Shown: piece after piece, positions 6,682-14,528 of the stretch
Numbering within the stretch: the stretch's first letter is position 1
Layout of the letters: each line of letters opens with the position of its first letter
Origin: Gammaproteobacteria bacterium
GTDB taxonomy: Bacteria > Pseudomonadota > Gammaproteobacteria > Steroidobacterales > Steroidobacteraceae
NCBI GenBank assembly: GCA_028293725.1
Contig: JAQGOE010000076.1
Coordinates: 1 to 15,164 of the forward strand
DNA: 15,164 nucleotides
Direction of reading: 5' to 3'
Made by a program: the position numbers and the translations under genes
Notes under the pieces: model-generated
What the model saw: the letters and a program-made list of their open reading frames with translations, nothing else
The model's database searches: none
What the model was told of the DNA's origin: nothing

Positions 6682-6697
6682 GGCGGCTGCGGCCGCC
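6682..6697 (-). terminator. GC hairpin downstream of tetR
   Basis: GGCGGC and GCCGCC pair perfectly around a 4-base TGCG loop, 8 bases beyond the tetR stop codon (6706-6708). A T-run is absent on the downstream side, so if it ends the TonB-ligase-tetR transcript it is not a textbook intrinsic terminator. Confidence 0.35.
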
Positions 6698-6705
6698 CTG
6701 CATCG

Positions 6706-7401
6706 TCAGCGTTTGGATTTTTTGACGCGCTGCCGGTATACGGCGAGAAACCCTCCGGCCATGAAAGAGCTCATGCGCTGCTTCACGGCGGCGAAATCCT
6801 CAGACTTGCAAGCCCCGCCGGAAAGCTTGTCAATGCGCCCGGTGCGCGCGAGCGTGAGCATGAGTGCGCCAGACACGAAATGATAACTCCAGAAGATGTC
6901 CTCCTTGCTGGAGCCGGGAAGTGCCTTCTTGAGCAGATTGATCAACTGCAGCACCACCGGGTCGAAATGTTTGTCCATCAGCTCGGCGCCCCACTCAGGT
7001 GTGTTGGCCACCTGCGCGCCGAGCGCAGCATAGTTCCGCCAACCTGCGTCACCCTCGATATACAGATCGAGGTCGCAATCCAGGAAAGCCCGCAGGGCTC
7101 CTTCGACGGTCGGCTTTCCGCCGGTCGAGGCCGCATACTCGTCGAGCGCCTTCATCCTTCGTTCGCTGCTGATCACTGCCCTGCGGGCGAAGACGGCATC
7201 GAAAAGCTTTTTCTTGTCTTTGAAATAATAGTTGAGCAGCGTGTGATGGACGCCGACGCGCTTGGCAACGTCCTTCAGCGTCACGCCATAGAGGCCGTGT
7301 TTCGAAAACAAAGTTTCGGCCGCGTCGAGAATCTGCTCGATCGTCTCGGCGCGCTGCTCGGCCTTGGTGGGTCGCCGGAGGGACTTCAGGTCTTTGGGCA
7401 C
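6706..7401 (-). CDS. TetR-family transcriptional regulator
   Basis: A 231-residue TetR-type regulator. The N-terminal DNA-binding domain shows the standard pattern: TIEQILDAAETLFSKHGLYGVTLKDVAKRVGVHHTLLNYYFKDKKKLFDAVF (residues 20-71, with recognition helix near 51-60). The remaining helical part is the ligand-binding and dimerisation domain. The GTG at 7401 has GAGGGAG about 10 bases upstream. The frame is open up to 7716, but that extension overlaps the acyl-CoA ligase gene and has no TetR character. It follows the ligase gene by 61 bp on the same strand and is probably the last gene of the TonB receptor-ligase-tetR transcript. TetR proteins in such clusters commonly repress their own operon and respond to an acyl-CoA or hydrophobic acid. 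The palindromes at 11351-11368 and 11785-11802 are the best candidate targets. Confidence 0.9.
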   Translation of the reverse strand: MPKDLKSLRRPTKAEQRAETIEQILDAAETLFSKHGLYGVTLKDVAKRVGVHHTLLNYYFKDKKKLFDAVFARRAVISSERRMKALDEYAASTGGKPTVEGALRAFLDCDLDLYIEGDAGWRNYAALGAQVANTPEWGAELMDKHFDPVVLQLINLLKKALPGSSKEDIFWSYHFVSGALMLTLARTGRIDKLSGGACKSEDFAAVKQRMSSFMAGGFLAVYRQRVKKSKR

Positions 7402-7462
7402 TAAGCAGCTTCTCCCTCTCAACGTGGATAGCGTCGAGCAAACGAGCGGGACGGATTGCCGC

Positions 7463-9061
7463 TCAGCCGCCGCCGTATTGAGATCGAAGCGACATTTTAT
7501 CGATCTTGCCCGTGGACGCCAGAGGCATGCGCGGAAGACGATATACTGCGTCGGGGATCCACCAGGGTGCGACTCGCCCCTGTAACGGCGCCAGCAACGC
7601 CTCGTCGCTGATCGGTTGATTCCCACGCATTTCAACCAGCAGAATCGGGCGCTCGCCCCATTTGGGGTCCGATCGCCCGATAACAGCGGCGAGCGAGACC
7701 TCCGGGTGCGCACCAACCAACGCCTCGATCTCGGCGGGATTGATCCATTCGCCGCCGGACTTGATCAAGTCCTTGGCACGCCCGACGATCATCAAATTTC
7801 CATTCGTATCGATCCGCGCGAGGTCGCCGGTCGGAAACCAGCCATCGGCGTCCGTCGCGTCGACCTCGTCACCGAAATATCGCTCGATCACGGCCGCACC
7901 GCGCACACGCAAGTGGCCCTCGACGTTGCGCTGCGTGGGTAGCGCCCGTCCGTCGGCATCCGTAATGAGTAGATCGACCCCCACAGCTGGACGACCCGAC
8001 ACGGCCGCCGAGCGCAATGGATCGTAGCGCGGAGAAACCGTACCCGACGGCGAAAGCTCGGTCATGCCCCAGCTTGTCTGCACCGTCACGCCCAACCGGC
8101 GTTCCAGACGTTCCATGAGGGCGGGCGCCAGGGGCGCACCACCCATGATGATGCGCGTGAGTGTCGGAACTTCGCCACCGCTGGCTTCGAGGTGCTCGAG
8201 AAGCCCGAGCCATACGGTCGGGACACCAACCGCGATCGTTACCGCTTCCGAGGCGATCAGGCGTGCGAGGTCGGCACCGTTGGTATGACGACCAGGCAAG
8301 ACAAGCTTCGCCCCTACCGCAGGCACCGCGAAGGGAAGGCCCCAGGCGTTGGCATGGAACATAGGCACCGCCGCAAGCACACTATCCGCGCCGGAAATCG
8401 CCATCACGTCCGCCTGCAGTAAACGCAACGTGTGCAGGAAGGTCGACCGGTGTGTGTATGTCACTCCCTTGGGCGCACCAGTGGTGCCCGAGGTGAAACA
8501 AAGCCCCGAGGGTGCCGTCTCCGCAAAGTCCCCCCAAGTCACTTCGCTCCGGGCCCCCGCGATCAGCGGTTCGAGCGCGTTGACGACCACTCTGCCAACG
8601 GGGGCCGGATTAACACCTTCCGGCGCGTCGATGACCAGCAAGAGTTCGATGGTCGAGACACGCTCGGCGATCTCCCGAGCCAGTGGCTCGAGGTCGGCAG
8701 CAATAATGAGAATGCGCGCTTCCGATTGCACCACCATCGCGGCGAGCTGTGTGCCAATGAGGCGCGGGTTGAGGGTGTGACAGACCGCTCCCATGCTCAT
8801 GATCGCGTACCAGGCCTCGACATGCGCCTGTGTATTCCACGCCAGCGTGGCGACGCGATCCCCGACCCGAATGCCGAATCCTGCGAGCGCCGCGGAGATC
8901 CTCAGGCTCCGCTCCTTGAGATCGGCGTAGCCTATCCGGTCAACCCTGCTGTCCTCTCGCCCCGTCACGACCTGGGCCTTCGGGTGCCATTTGGCGGCGT
9001 GCTCCAGAAACTTGTCGAGCGTCAGCGCATACGGCTGCATTCCCCCGTCGATCATCGGCAT
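7463..9061 (-). CDS. acyl-CoA ligase (AMP-forming, ANL superfamily)
   Basis: A 532-residue adenylate-forming acid:CoA ligase, similar in layout to medium/long-chain fatty-acyl-CoA synthetases. With the ATG at 9061 the motifs are the phosphate-binding TSGTTGAPKG (190-199), TSWGMTELSPSG (about 329-340), GWFPTGDLARID (about 407-418), the hinge VGRAKDLIKSGGEWINPAEIE (about 426-446) and the adenylation lysine in ASTGKIDK near the C terminus. The acid is first adenylated and then transferred to CoA, probably in the cytoplasm. The start is uncertain: GTG 9076 and ATGs at 9061, 9055 and 9040 are all in frame. AGAGG at about 9076-9080 is too close to the GTG, so 9061 is a compromise. The TonB receptor stop is only 17 bp upstream, so the two genes are surely co-transcribed. 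The acid may be the product of the divergent lactonase, but this is inference. Confidence 0.92.
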   Translation of the reverse strand: MPMIDGGMQPYALTLDKFLEHAAKWHPKAQVVTGREDSRVDRIGYADLKERSLRISAALAGFGIRVGDRVATLAWNTQAHVEAWYAIMSMGAVCHTLNPRLIGTQLAAMVVQSEARILIIAADLEPLAREIAERVSTIELLLVIDAPEGVNPAPVGRVVVNALEPLIAGARSEVTWGDFAETAPSGLCFTSGTTGAPKGVTYTHRSTFLHTLRLLQADVMAISGADSVLAAVPMFHANAWGLPFAVPAVGAKLVLPGRHTNGADLARLIASEAVTIAVGVPTVWLGLLEHLEASGGEVPTLTRIIMGGAPLAPALMERLERRLGVTVQTSWGMTELSPSGTVSPRYDPLRSAAVSGRPAVGVDLLITDADGRALPTQRNVEGHLRVRGAAVIERYFGDEVDATDADGWFPTGDLARIDTNGNLMIVGRAKDLIKSGGEWINPAEIEALVGAHPEVSLAAVIGRSDPKWGERPILLVEMRGNQPISDEALLAPLQGRVAPWWIPDAVYRLPRMPLASTGKIDKMSLRSQYGGG

Positions 9062-9078
9062 CCCAGCACCCGGCACCT

Positions 9079-11268
9079 CTAGAACGTTACCAGGAGCCGC
9101 ACGCCATATTGGCGGGGGTCACCCGCGAAACGCAGCCCCGAGTTCAGCGCCCCCACGTAGTGTTGGTTCGTCAAGTTGGTACCATACAAGGTGGTGAGGA
9201 AACGCCCGTGCATCCATGCCAGCTGACCTCCCAGGATATCCCTTCCGGCGAGATGATCTCCGCCCGCAGGGTTGTCAAACAGCGTGGCCCACTGCGGCGC
9301 TACGTAGCCGAAGTTCACGCGCGGCGTCAGCTTATCTTGACCGGTCAGGGCGAATTTGTATTGGGCCCCCACGTTGATCGTGAAGTTGGGTGCATAGGTT
9401 TGCGGATGACCGGTGAGGTCGATGCAGGAAGCGCTGGCGGGTCCCCCTTGCGGATCGCAGGGGCTGAAACTGGCGACGCGCGGATCGGTGGCGAAGAAGC
9501 GGCCCAGGGAACTGTGCATGATGGTGGTGCCACCATCGAAGGCGAAGCCCCCAAACACCGCCTGCGCCTGCGCCTCGAAGCCGTACAGATGGGTCGGGTT
9601 CGGGTTGTTCAGCTCGAAGCCGAAGATGGGCAGAGTGGGATAGCCGACCGTGACCTGGAAATCCTTATAGACGTCATAGAAACCGTCGACCTGGGTGCGC
9701 AGATGTCCATCGAGGCTCGTCGCTTTCCAGCCGATCTCGTAATCGGTCAATTTCTCCGCGCCGAATGCCGCGGGCGTACCGAAGCCGACCGGCACATTGA
9801 GACCACCGGGTCGGAAGCCCGTCGAGACGAAAGCGTAGAGAAAATTGTCCGCGTTGATGTTCCAGTTGAGGGCCGCCTTGCCCGAGGTATTGTTGTACTT
9901 CGCAGTTTGGTCATCGGCGATCGGCGTGCCGTACTGAAGTACCTGCACATGGTTGGTCGTCTTGGCGCTGGTGTAACGGCCCCCGATCTGCAGCTGCCAG
10001 CCCGCCGGCAGTTGGAAACTCAGCTGCCCGAAACCGGCCACGGCCGACTCCGGATTCGTCCCCTGCAGCAAGTACTCCGTCGCGAGACTCCCGGGGGGTG
10101 TATCGATCGCAAATTTGTAAGGTGGCGGAAAACTATACTTGTCGCCGTCCGCATAGACGCCCGCGATCCAGGTCAGGAAACCCTTATCGGGTGAGATGAT
10201 ATTGAACTCCTCGGACCAGAGGGTTTCGTCGACCGAGTCCGCGAAGAAGCTGTTGCCGATGTTGGTGCCATCCAGATCCGCCTGGTAGGCAGTATTGCCC
10301 TTCTGGTAGCCCGATACCGAGCGCAACGTGATGCCATCGGGCAGCACATAATCGACCTTCAACATGGTGCGGCCAAAGCGGTCCAGCGCTTGCTGCGGAG
10401 AGTTGACCCCGATGTCGAACAGGTCTTTGGTGGAGTTGTAGGGGTCGGCCGGATAGCCGCCGAAATCCAGATAGTTGAAGTCGGTCTTCCACAGCACCGT
10501 CGTGGCGTCGTCGGGCTTCCAGAGAAGTCCGAACCTGCCGCTGTAGGTGCGCACGTTGCCCGGATTACCCGTGTAGGGGCCGCCGTTGGGACCGGTGACG
10601 TTGTAGAAGCTGTCACGGCGCTCCGTGTTGAACGCGAATCGCGCGGCGAGCGTGTCGCTGATGGGCAGATTGATCGCACCTTGTAGCGCAAAGTCGCTGT
10701 AGTTACCGCCCTGGGCCTGCACATAGCCGTCGTAGCCCCCCTTGATGACGGGGTCGATCGTCGTGACGAATACGGCGCCGCCGGTCGCATTCTGGCCGCC
10801 GAACGTGCCCTGCGGGCCGCGCAGAATTTCGAGGTTCGCCACGTCGTAGTAAGGCTCCTCCTGGAAATACCCCGGAAAAGTTGCAATTCCGTCCCGATAG
10901 GTCACCACGCCCACCGTGGTCTGCGAATTATGCTCGGCTTTGCCAATGCCGCGGATGTTGAAATCGATGCCCTGCCCGAAATTGTCGATCGTGGCACCGG
11001 GTGTTGCGAACTGCAGCGAGTCGACGTTGACGACGCCCATGTCGGCGAGGTCGCCGCCGGTCAAGACCGTGGCCGAAACCGGGCTATGTTGCGCGTCCGT
11101 GCGACGCCGCTCCGCCGTAACGACGACTTCCTGCAGGTTCACCACCCCCGCTGAGGTGCCGGTGGAACCCCCGTCCGGCGTCATTGAGCTGACCGACTGC
11201 GCAGCGGCTGTACCGCACCAACCCAGTGTCAAGAATCCCGCACCCAACCAATATTTACGGATTCGCAT
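9079..11268 (-). CDS. TonB-dependent outer-membrane receptor
   Basis: A 729-residue TonB-dependent receptor that moves a ligand across the outer membrane using energy passed on by TonB-ExbBD. Residues 1-23 form a signal peptide (KYWLGAGFLTLGWCGTAAA, cleaved near Gln24). The TonB box and its following stretch read QEVVVTAERR (46-55). The plug domain includes FNIRGIG (103-109) and the family hallmark LEILRGPQGTFGGQNATGGAV (146-166). The remainder is rich in alternating beta-strand sequence, including STGFRPGGLNVP, and ends in LLVTF with the C-terminal Phe of outer-membrane barrels. The ATG at 11268 has GAGGGGGTGG just upstream. The ligand is not a proven siderophore; in catabolic clusters of this type such receptors often import hydrophobic or plant- and steroid-derived compounds. 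It is the first gene of a transcript with the acyl-CoA ligase and tetR. Confidence 0.95.
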   Translation of the reverse strand: MRIRKYWLGAGFLTLGWCGTAAAQSVSSMTPDGGSTGTSAGVVNLQEVVVTAERRRTDAQHSPVSATVLTGGDLADMGVVNVDSLQFATPGATIDNFGQGIDFNIRGIGKAEHNSQTTVGVVTYRDGIATFPGYFQEEPYYDVANLEILRGPQGTFGGQNATGGAVFVTTIDPVIKGGYDGYVQAQGGNYSDFALQGAINLPISDTLAARFAFNTERRDSFYNVTGPNGGPYTGNPGNVRTYSGRFGLLWKPDDATTVLWKTDFNYLDFGGYPADPYNSTKDLFDIGVNSPQQALDRFGRTMLKVDYVLPDGITLRSVSGYQKGNTAYQADLDGTNIGNSFFADSVDETLWSEEFNIISPDKGFLTWIAGVYADGDKYSFPPPYKFAIDTPPGSLATEYLLQGTNPESAVAGFGQLSFQLPAGWQLQIGGRYTSAKTTNHVQVLQYGTPIADDQTAKYNNTSGKAALNWNINADNFLYAFVSTGFRPGGLNVPVGFGTPAAFGAEKLTDYEIGWKATSLDGHLRTQVDGFYDVYKDFQVTVGYPTLPIFGFELNNPNPTHLYGFEAQAQAVFGGFAFDGGTTIMHSSLGRFFATDPRVASFSPCDPQGGPASASCIDLTGHPQTYAPNFTINVGAQYKFALTGQDKLTPRVNFGYVAPQWATLFDNPAGGDHLAGRDILGGQLAWMHGRFLTTLYGTNLTNQHYVGALNSGLRFAGDPRQYGVRLLVTF

Positions 11269-11350
11269 ACCACCCCCTCGTGACGCGACTGCGCTCTGTT
11301 AGGCGCTTCGGTGGGATTCTTGCCTCATCCGCTGCGCGAAGTCAATATTC

Positions 11351-11368
11351 ACTCTCACACTAGTGAAC
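11351..11368. promoter_or_regulatory. imperfect operator-like palindrome upstream of the TonB receptor
   Basis: ACTCTCACACTAGTGAAC matches the perfect palindrome at 11785-11802 at 13 of 18 positions, including the right arm AGTGAA. A wider inverted pair TTCACT (11348-11353) / AGTGAA (11362-11367) lies over the same bases. The site is about 85-100 bp upstream of the receptor ATG, a plausible place for a TetR operator. No clear -35/-10 pair could be assigned around it. Confidence 0.5.
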
Positions 11369-11415
11369 ATCCTAAGCGAGAGTGCGCGCAATACCTACCG
11401 CGCGGGCGGGCATCA

Positions 11416-11755
11416 TCAGATCTGGTGTTCTCCGGGCAGAATCATGAGCCTGGGTATCCGCACATGTGGGGGTTGCGCCAGTACAAAACTAACGCACCTG
11501 GCAACGTCCTCCGGCAGCGCTGAAATCGCTCGAGTGCCATGCGTAACAGCAAGTCGGGCACGGCCGAGTCGGCGATGTCAGCGACCAACATCTCGGCACC
11601 GAGCTCGGTGCAATCGGACTCAACCGCTCCGCGGATCGCCCCGTCAGAACCAACCGCATGCCCAGCTGCCGCACCTCCCTTGCAACAGCCAACCCGATGC
11701 CGCTGGTGGCTCCGGTTACAACCGCCACCCGGTTGCCGCTATCCGTGGGTTTCAT
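11416..11755 (-). pseudogene. short-chain dehydrogenase remnant, frameshifted and internally deleted
   Basis: Three pieces of one SDR gene lie end to end in three different frames. Piece 1 (11755-11621) starts with ATG after GGAGG and carries the NAD(P)-binding TGATSGIG (residues 14-21) and VLTGRSAERL. A one-base frame change at 11621 gives piece 2 (to 11523), with MLVADIADSAVPDLLLRMALERF, the usual second strand and following helix of the Rossmann fold. A second frame change at 11523 gives piece 3, SALPEDVARCVSFVLAQPPHVRIPRLMIL and so on, ending at TGA 11416, which is the C-terminal end of YdfG-like SDRs. The three add up to about 113 residues against roughly 240-250 for the family. The NNAG motif, the catalytic Ser and the YxxxK pair are all missing, so the product cannot be an active dehydrogenase. 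It sits between the two operator-like palindromes. Confidence 0.85.
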
Positions 11756-11784
11756 CACCTGCCTCCGAAAGGATTCCCCATGAT

Positions 11785-11802
11785 ATTCACTCACGAGTGA
11801 AT
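11785..11802. promoter_or_regulatory. perfect 18-bp palindrome, candidate TetR operator
   Basis: ATTCACTCACGAGTGAAT consists of perfect 8-bp arms around a 2-bp centre. It lies 30 bp upstream of the SDR-remnant ATG (minus) and about 100 bp upstream of the SMP-30 start (plus), so one bound dimer could control both directions. Its size and symmetry suit TetR proteins, and a related site lies upstream of the TonB receptor gene. Confidence 0.7.
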
Positions 11803-11904
11803 GACTATTGACAATTACAATGATAGCGCACAACCTCGTGTCAGCGACGTCGGCACCCGCTATCTATCGCAGTTGGATCGCTACGACGTCATTGGGGGGG
11901 AGTA
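11803..11904 (+). promoter_or_regulatory. leader region of the SMP-30-MHS transcript
   Basis: This short gap begins with an AT-rich stretch that contains TTGACA (11808-11813) and TACAAT (11816-11821), but the two hexamers are too close to be one -35/-10 pair. A plus-strand promoter probably lies here next to the palindrome, but its elements cannot be fixed by eye. GGGGGGAG at 11894-11902 is the ribosome-binding site of the next gene. Confidence 0.35.
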
Positions 11905-13005
11905 GTGAAGGTCTCTGACGATGCGGCGGAGAGTATTCGCTGTGGGCGTCTGTCGCGCCGGAGTTGCGTGGCAATGGCCATTTCGGCCGGGCTTGTGGGC
12001 GGCCGGACTGCTCGTGCCTTTGCTGACTCCGGGTCGGCTGCCCCTACGGCTGCCGCCGGCAATGCGCTTCGCTATACCCGTGCATTGCGAGAGCCCTGCC
12101 CCATCCCGCCCAATGAGCTGAGCCTGCAGACAGTCGTAGCGGCGCCCTTCCTCCAGGTTTCGACGCAGGGACTCGGACTCGAGGCCGCCTCATTCGATCG
12201 TGAGGGAAATCTGCTGTTCGTCGATGTCATCAGCGGCGCGATCTTCAAAATGACACCTGACAAAAAGGTCAGCACCTTGTTCCCCAGGAACTCATTCGCT
12301 TCGGCCGGCATCGGTGTGCACCGTGACGGCCGGATATTTGTCGCGGGTCTCGGCAATTTCAAAGATACGGGCAGCATCTACTGGATTCATCCGGATGGCA
12401 CCGGCTATACGACGGTCATCCCGCCGAGCGCCGGCTATCTCCCGGACGACCTGGTGTTTGACGGTCACGGCGGTTTTTACTTCACCGACTTCAGAGGTAG
12501 CACCAACGACCCGAAGGGCGGGGTGTACTACGTCGCTCCGGACCTGCGAACGGTTACCCCCATGCTCACGAACATGGCGATAGCCAATGGTGTTTGTCTG
12601 AGCCCTGACGGCAAAGTGCTCTGGGCGACGGAACTCGGTGCCGGCCGCTTGCACCGGGTACGGATGACCGGTCCGACGACAATAGCCCTGTGGGGTACCG
12701 AAACTCCCTACACGTTCACCGGCTTCGGCCCCGACTCGATGCGCTCCGACAGCGACGGAAATGTCTACGTGGCGATGGCAACCCAGGGCCGCATACTGGT
12801 ATTCAATCCCGTGGGAATTCCCATCGGCCAGATTCTGATTCCCAAGCGCGACACCGGCCACAACCTGGGAACCACCAGCTTGGGCTTCTTCCCGGGGAGC
12901 GACCGACTGTTGATAGTGACCAGTGACGGGGATGGTGGGGAAGGCGCCTGGATCTTCGAAGCTCACGGCTTCGCCCCCGGACTCAAACTGTATTCCCACG
13001 CATAG
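11905..13005 (+). CDS. SMP-30/gluconolactonase-family protein, probably Tat-exported
   Basis: A 366-residue protein of the SMP-30/gluconolactonase/Drp35 family, a six-bladed beta-propeller that usually hydrolyses lactones with a divalent metal. Candidate metal or active-site residues are Glu93 (GLEAASFD), the PDDLVFDGHGGFYFTD blade (180-195), Asn228 (IANGVCLSPDG) and Asp277 (GPDSMRSDSDGNVYVA). The N terminus has LSRRSCVAMAISAGLVGG with Arg18-Arg19 before a hydrophobic stretch and an Ala-rich cleavage area near ARAFA (36-40), which resembles a twin-arginine signal. Export as a folded metalloprotein to the periplasm is therefore likely. The GTG at 11905 follows GGGGGGAG. The MHS transporter begins 12 bp downstream, so the two form an operon. 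A lactone whose acid is then taken up would fit, but the substrate is unknown and some family members are not lactonases. Confidence 0.88.
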   Translation: MKVSDDAAESIRCGRLSRRSCVAMAISAGLVGGRTARAFADSGSAAPTAAAGNALRYTRALREPCPIPPNELSLQTVVAAPFLQVSTQGLGLEAASFDREGNLLFVDVISGAIFKMTPDKKVSTLFPRNSFASAGIGVHRDGRIFVAGLGNFKDTGSIYWIHPDGTGYTTVIPPSAGYLPDDLVFDGHGGFYFTDFRGSTNDPKGGVYYVAPDLRTVTPMLTNMAIANGVCLSPDGKVLWATELGAGRLHRVRMTGPTTIALWGTETPYTFTGFGPDSMRSDSDGNVYVAMATQGRILVFNPVGIPIGQILIPKRDTGHNLGTTSLGFFPGSDRLLIVTSDGDGGEGAWIFEAHGFAPGLKLYSHA

Positions 13006-13017
13006 GGAGATTGCCCG

Positions 13018-14361
13018 GTGAATCCCGCAAATGTCGGCGGACGACGCAGTCCGGCGAGAATTGCGCTGGTCGCAATGGCCGGCGCAAGCATCGAATACTA
13101 TGACTTCTTCATCTACGCGACAGCGGCGACACTAGTATTCCCCACGCATTTCTTTTCCCGGGACCTGCCCCCGGTCGTCGCGCAGCTCGCGGCTTTCAGT
13201 ACCTTTACAGTGGGCTTCATCGCTCGTCCGCTCGGTGGGATTCTGTTCGGACACATCGGCGACCTCTTCGGGCGCAGACGCGCGCTCTCACTCGCTCTGA
13301 TCACGATGGGTGTTGCGACCACGATGGTCGGCTTCTTGCCCACGTACGATGTCGCCGGCTCACTCGGGGCAGCCCTGCTGATCGCGCTGAGATTCATTCA
13401 GGGCCTGGCTGTTGGGGGACAGTGGGGTGGCGCCGCGCTACTGGCCATCGAGAATGCGCCCTCTTCCCAACGAGGCCTATACGGCAGCTTTGTCCAGATG
13501 GGGGTGCCTATCGGAGTCTTGCTCGCGAACGGCGTCTTCTACGTGTTGGGTGAAAAGGTGTCACCCACTGCCTTTGCGGAATGGGGATGGAGACTCCCTT
13601 TCCTGTTTAGCGTTGTCCTGGTCATTCTGGGGTTCTACGTCAAGACCCAACTCGAGGACTCGCCGGGTTATCCTGAAATACCCGACAGCCCGGTGTCACT
13701 GCGGGAATCGGCGCGGCAGTCGCCCATTCTCACCGCTCTGCGCGATCAGGGCATGACGATTGCCTTGGCTGGCGGAGCCTTCATCGCCAGCAGCGGCTGC
13801 TTCTATATGATCCTCACCTATGCTGTGAGCTACGGAATCAATCACGCGCACGTCTCGAGCGGTACCATGCTGCTTGGAGTCATGTCAGGTAACCTGTTCA
13901 TGATGCCTGCGCTCGCGTGGTTTGCGGTGCTATCGGACCGATATGGTCGTATCGGTATCTATATGCTCGGGGCTGCGGCGACCGGCCTGGTCTCCTTCGC
14001 GCTGTTTCCCGTTATTGAGACACAGTCCGCGGTCGCAATCGCTGCCGTAATGATCGCGGCCATGGTCAGTGCCGCCATGATGTATGGCCCGCAGGCAGCC
14101 CTGTTTGCGGAACTGTTCGATCAGCGAATCCGCTACTCGGGTGCGTCTCTTGGATATCAGATTGGCTCGATTCTCGGTGGCGGATTAGCCCCACTCGTTG
14201 CCACGGCACTCTACTCGCAATTTGCCTCGGCGACGGTCATTGCCGCCTATATGGCTGTTATGTGCGCGGTCTCTCTCGCTAGTATTGCCGCGCTGGGACG
14301 CCGGCGACGCGCCTCCATCCAGTCGACGCTTGCGTCAATCAACGAGGATACAGCGGCCTGA
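13018..14361 (+). CDS. MFS transporter, metabolite:H+ symporter (MHS) type
   Basis: A 447-residue inner-membrane symporter of the major facilitator superfamily with about 12 hydrophobic helices. The start SIEYYDFFIYATAATLVF (24-41) and the loop 2-3 motif RPLGGILFGHIGDLFGRRRAL (70-90) are characteristic of the MHS group, which includes ShiA, KgtP and ProP and moves organic acids or compatible solutes with protons. A second half-motif, LSDRYGRI, opens the C-terminal bundle. The GTG at 13018 has AGGGAG upstream with about 8 bases of spacing. The gene follows the SMP-30 gene by 12 bp, so the likely cargo is a carboxylate related to that protein's product, although no residue shows which one. Nothing in the following 167 bp is a convincing terminator. 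Confidence 0.93.
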   Translation: MNPANVGGRRSPARIALVAMAGASIEYYDFFIYATAATLVFPTHFFSRDLPPVVAQLAAFSTFTVGFIARPLGGILFGHIGDLFGRRRALSLALITMGVATTMVGFLPTYDVAGSLGAALLIALRFIQGLAVGGQWGGAALLAIENAPSSQRGLYGSFVQMGVPIGVLLANGVFYVLGEKVSPTAFAEWGWRLPFLFSVVLVILGFYVKTQLEDSPGYPEIPDSPVSLRESARQSPILTALRDQGMTIALAGGAFIASSGCFYMILTYAVSYGINHAHVSSGTMLLGVMSGNLFMMPALAWFAVLSDRYGRIGIYMLGAAATGLVSFALFPVIETQSAVAIAAVMIAAMVSAAMMYGPQAALFAELFDQRIRYSGASLGYQIGSILGGGLAPLVATALYSQFASATVIAAYMAVMCAVSLASIAALGRRRRASIQSTLASINEDTAA

Positions 14362-14415
14362 CTTGGCCACTCCACTGCCGCCCCAAGGCAAAACGGTTGC
14401 CTTTGACACCCCCAA

Positions 14416-14446
14416 ATGTTACAACTCGTCACATGTTACTGCGAGT
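14416..14446. repeat. direct repeats and small inverted repeat before the permease gene
   Basis: ATGTTAC occurs at 14416-14422 and again at 14433-14439, 17 bp apart. ACTCG (14424-14428) is inverted as CGAGT (14442-14446). They lie in the 167-bp gap between the MHS and permease genes, together with an isolated TTGACA (14403-14408) that has no -10 box at a fitting distance. They may be regulator half-sites for the permease gene; nothing else in the gap is recognisable. Confidence 0.35.
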
Positions 14447-14528
14447 CACAGAATGAGCCAGCCGAGCCCCGCCACCCGCGCAGCGCCAATGCTCGAGCGG
14501 CGCCCCGTCGCCTCCACCCAGGTCTAAC

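Noticed and set aside
7402..7716. N-terminal extension of the TetR protein to 336 residues
   Set aside because: The extension overlaps the 3' end of the acyl-CoA ligase gene and has Arg/Ser-rich composition. The TetR domain begins shortly after the GTG at 7401.
9109..10194. Plus-strand open frame of 361 codons inside the TonB receptor gene
   Set aside because: It is antisense to an intact receptor gene, with Arg/Gly/Val-rich composition and no domain. The minus-strand protein shows clear family motifs throughout.
11489..11833. SDR frame read as a real 114-residue short protein
   Set aside because: After residue 71 of that frame the sequence is nonsense (Ser/Pro/Cys-rich), while the SDR homology continues in the two other frames. 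It is a pseudogene, not a small protein.
14403..14431. Sigma70 promoter for the permease gene from TTGACA at 14403
   Set aside because: At 16-18 bp spacing the -10 position reads close to TCGTCA, which is a poor match. The -35 hexamer alone is not enough.
14453..14527. Possible 24-residue leader peptide before the permease gene
   Set aside because: The ATG lacks a ribosome-binding site, and the peptide (Pro/Ala/Arg-rich) has no attenuator-like codon run or hairpin. Chance is the simpler explanation.
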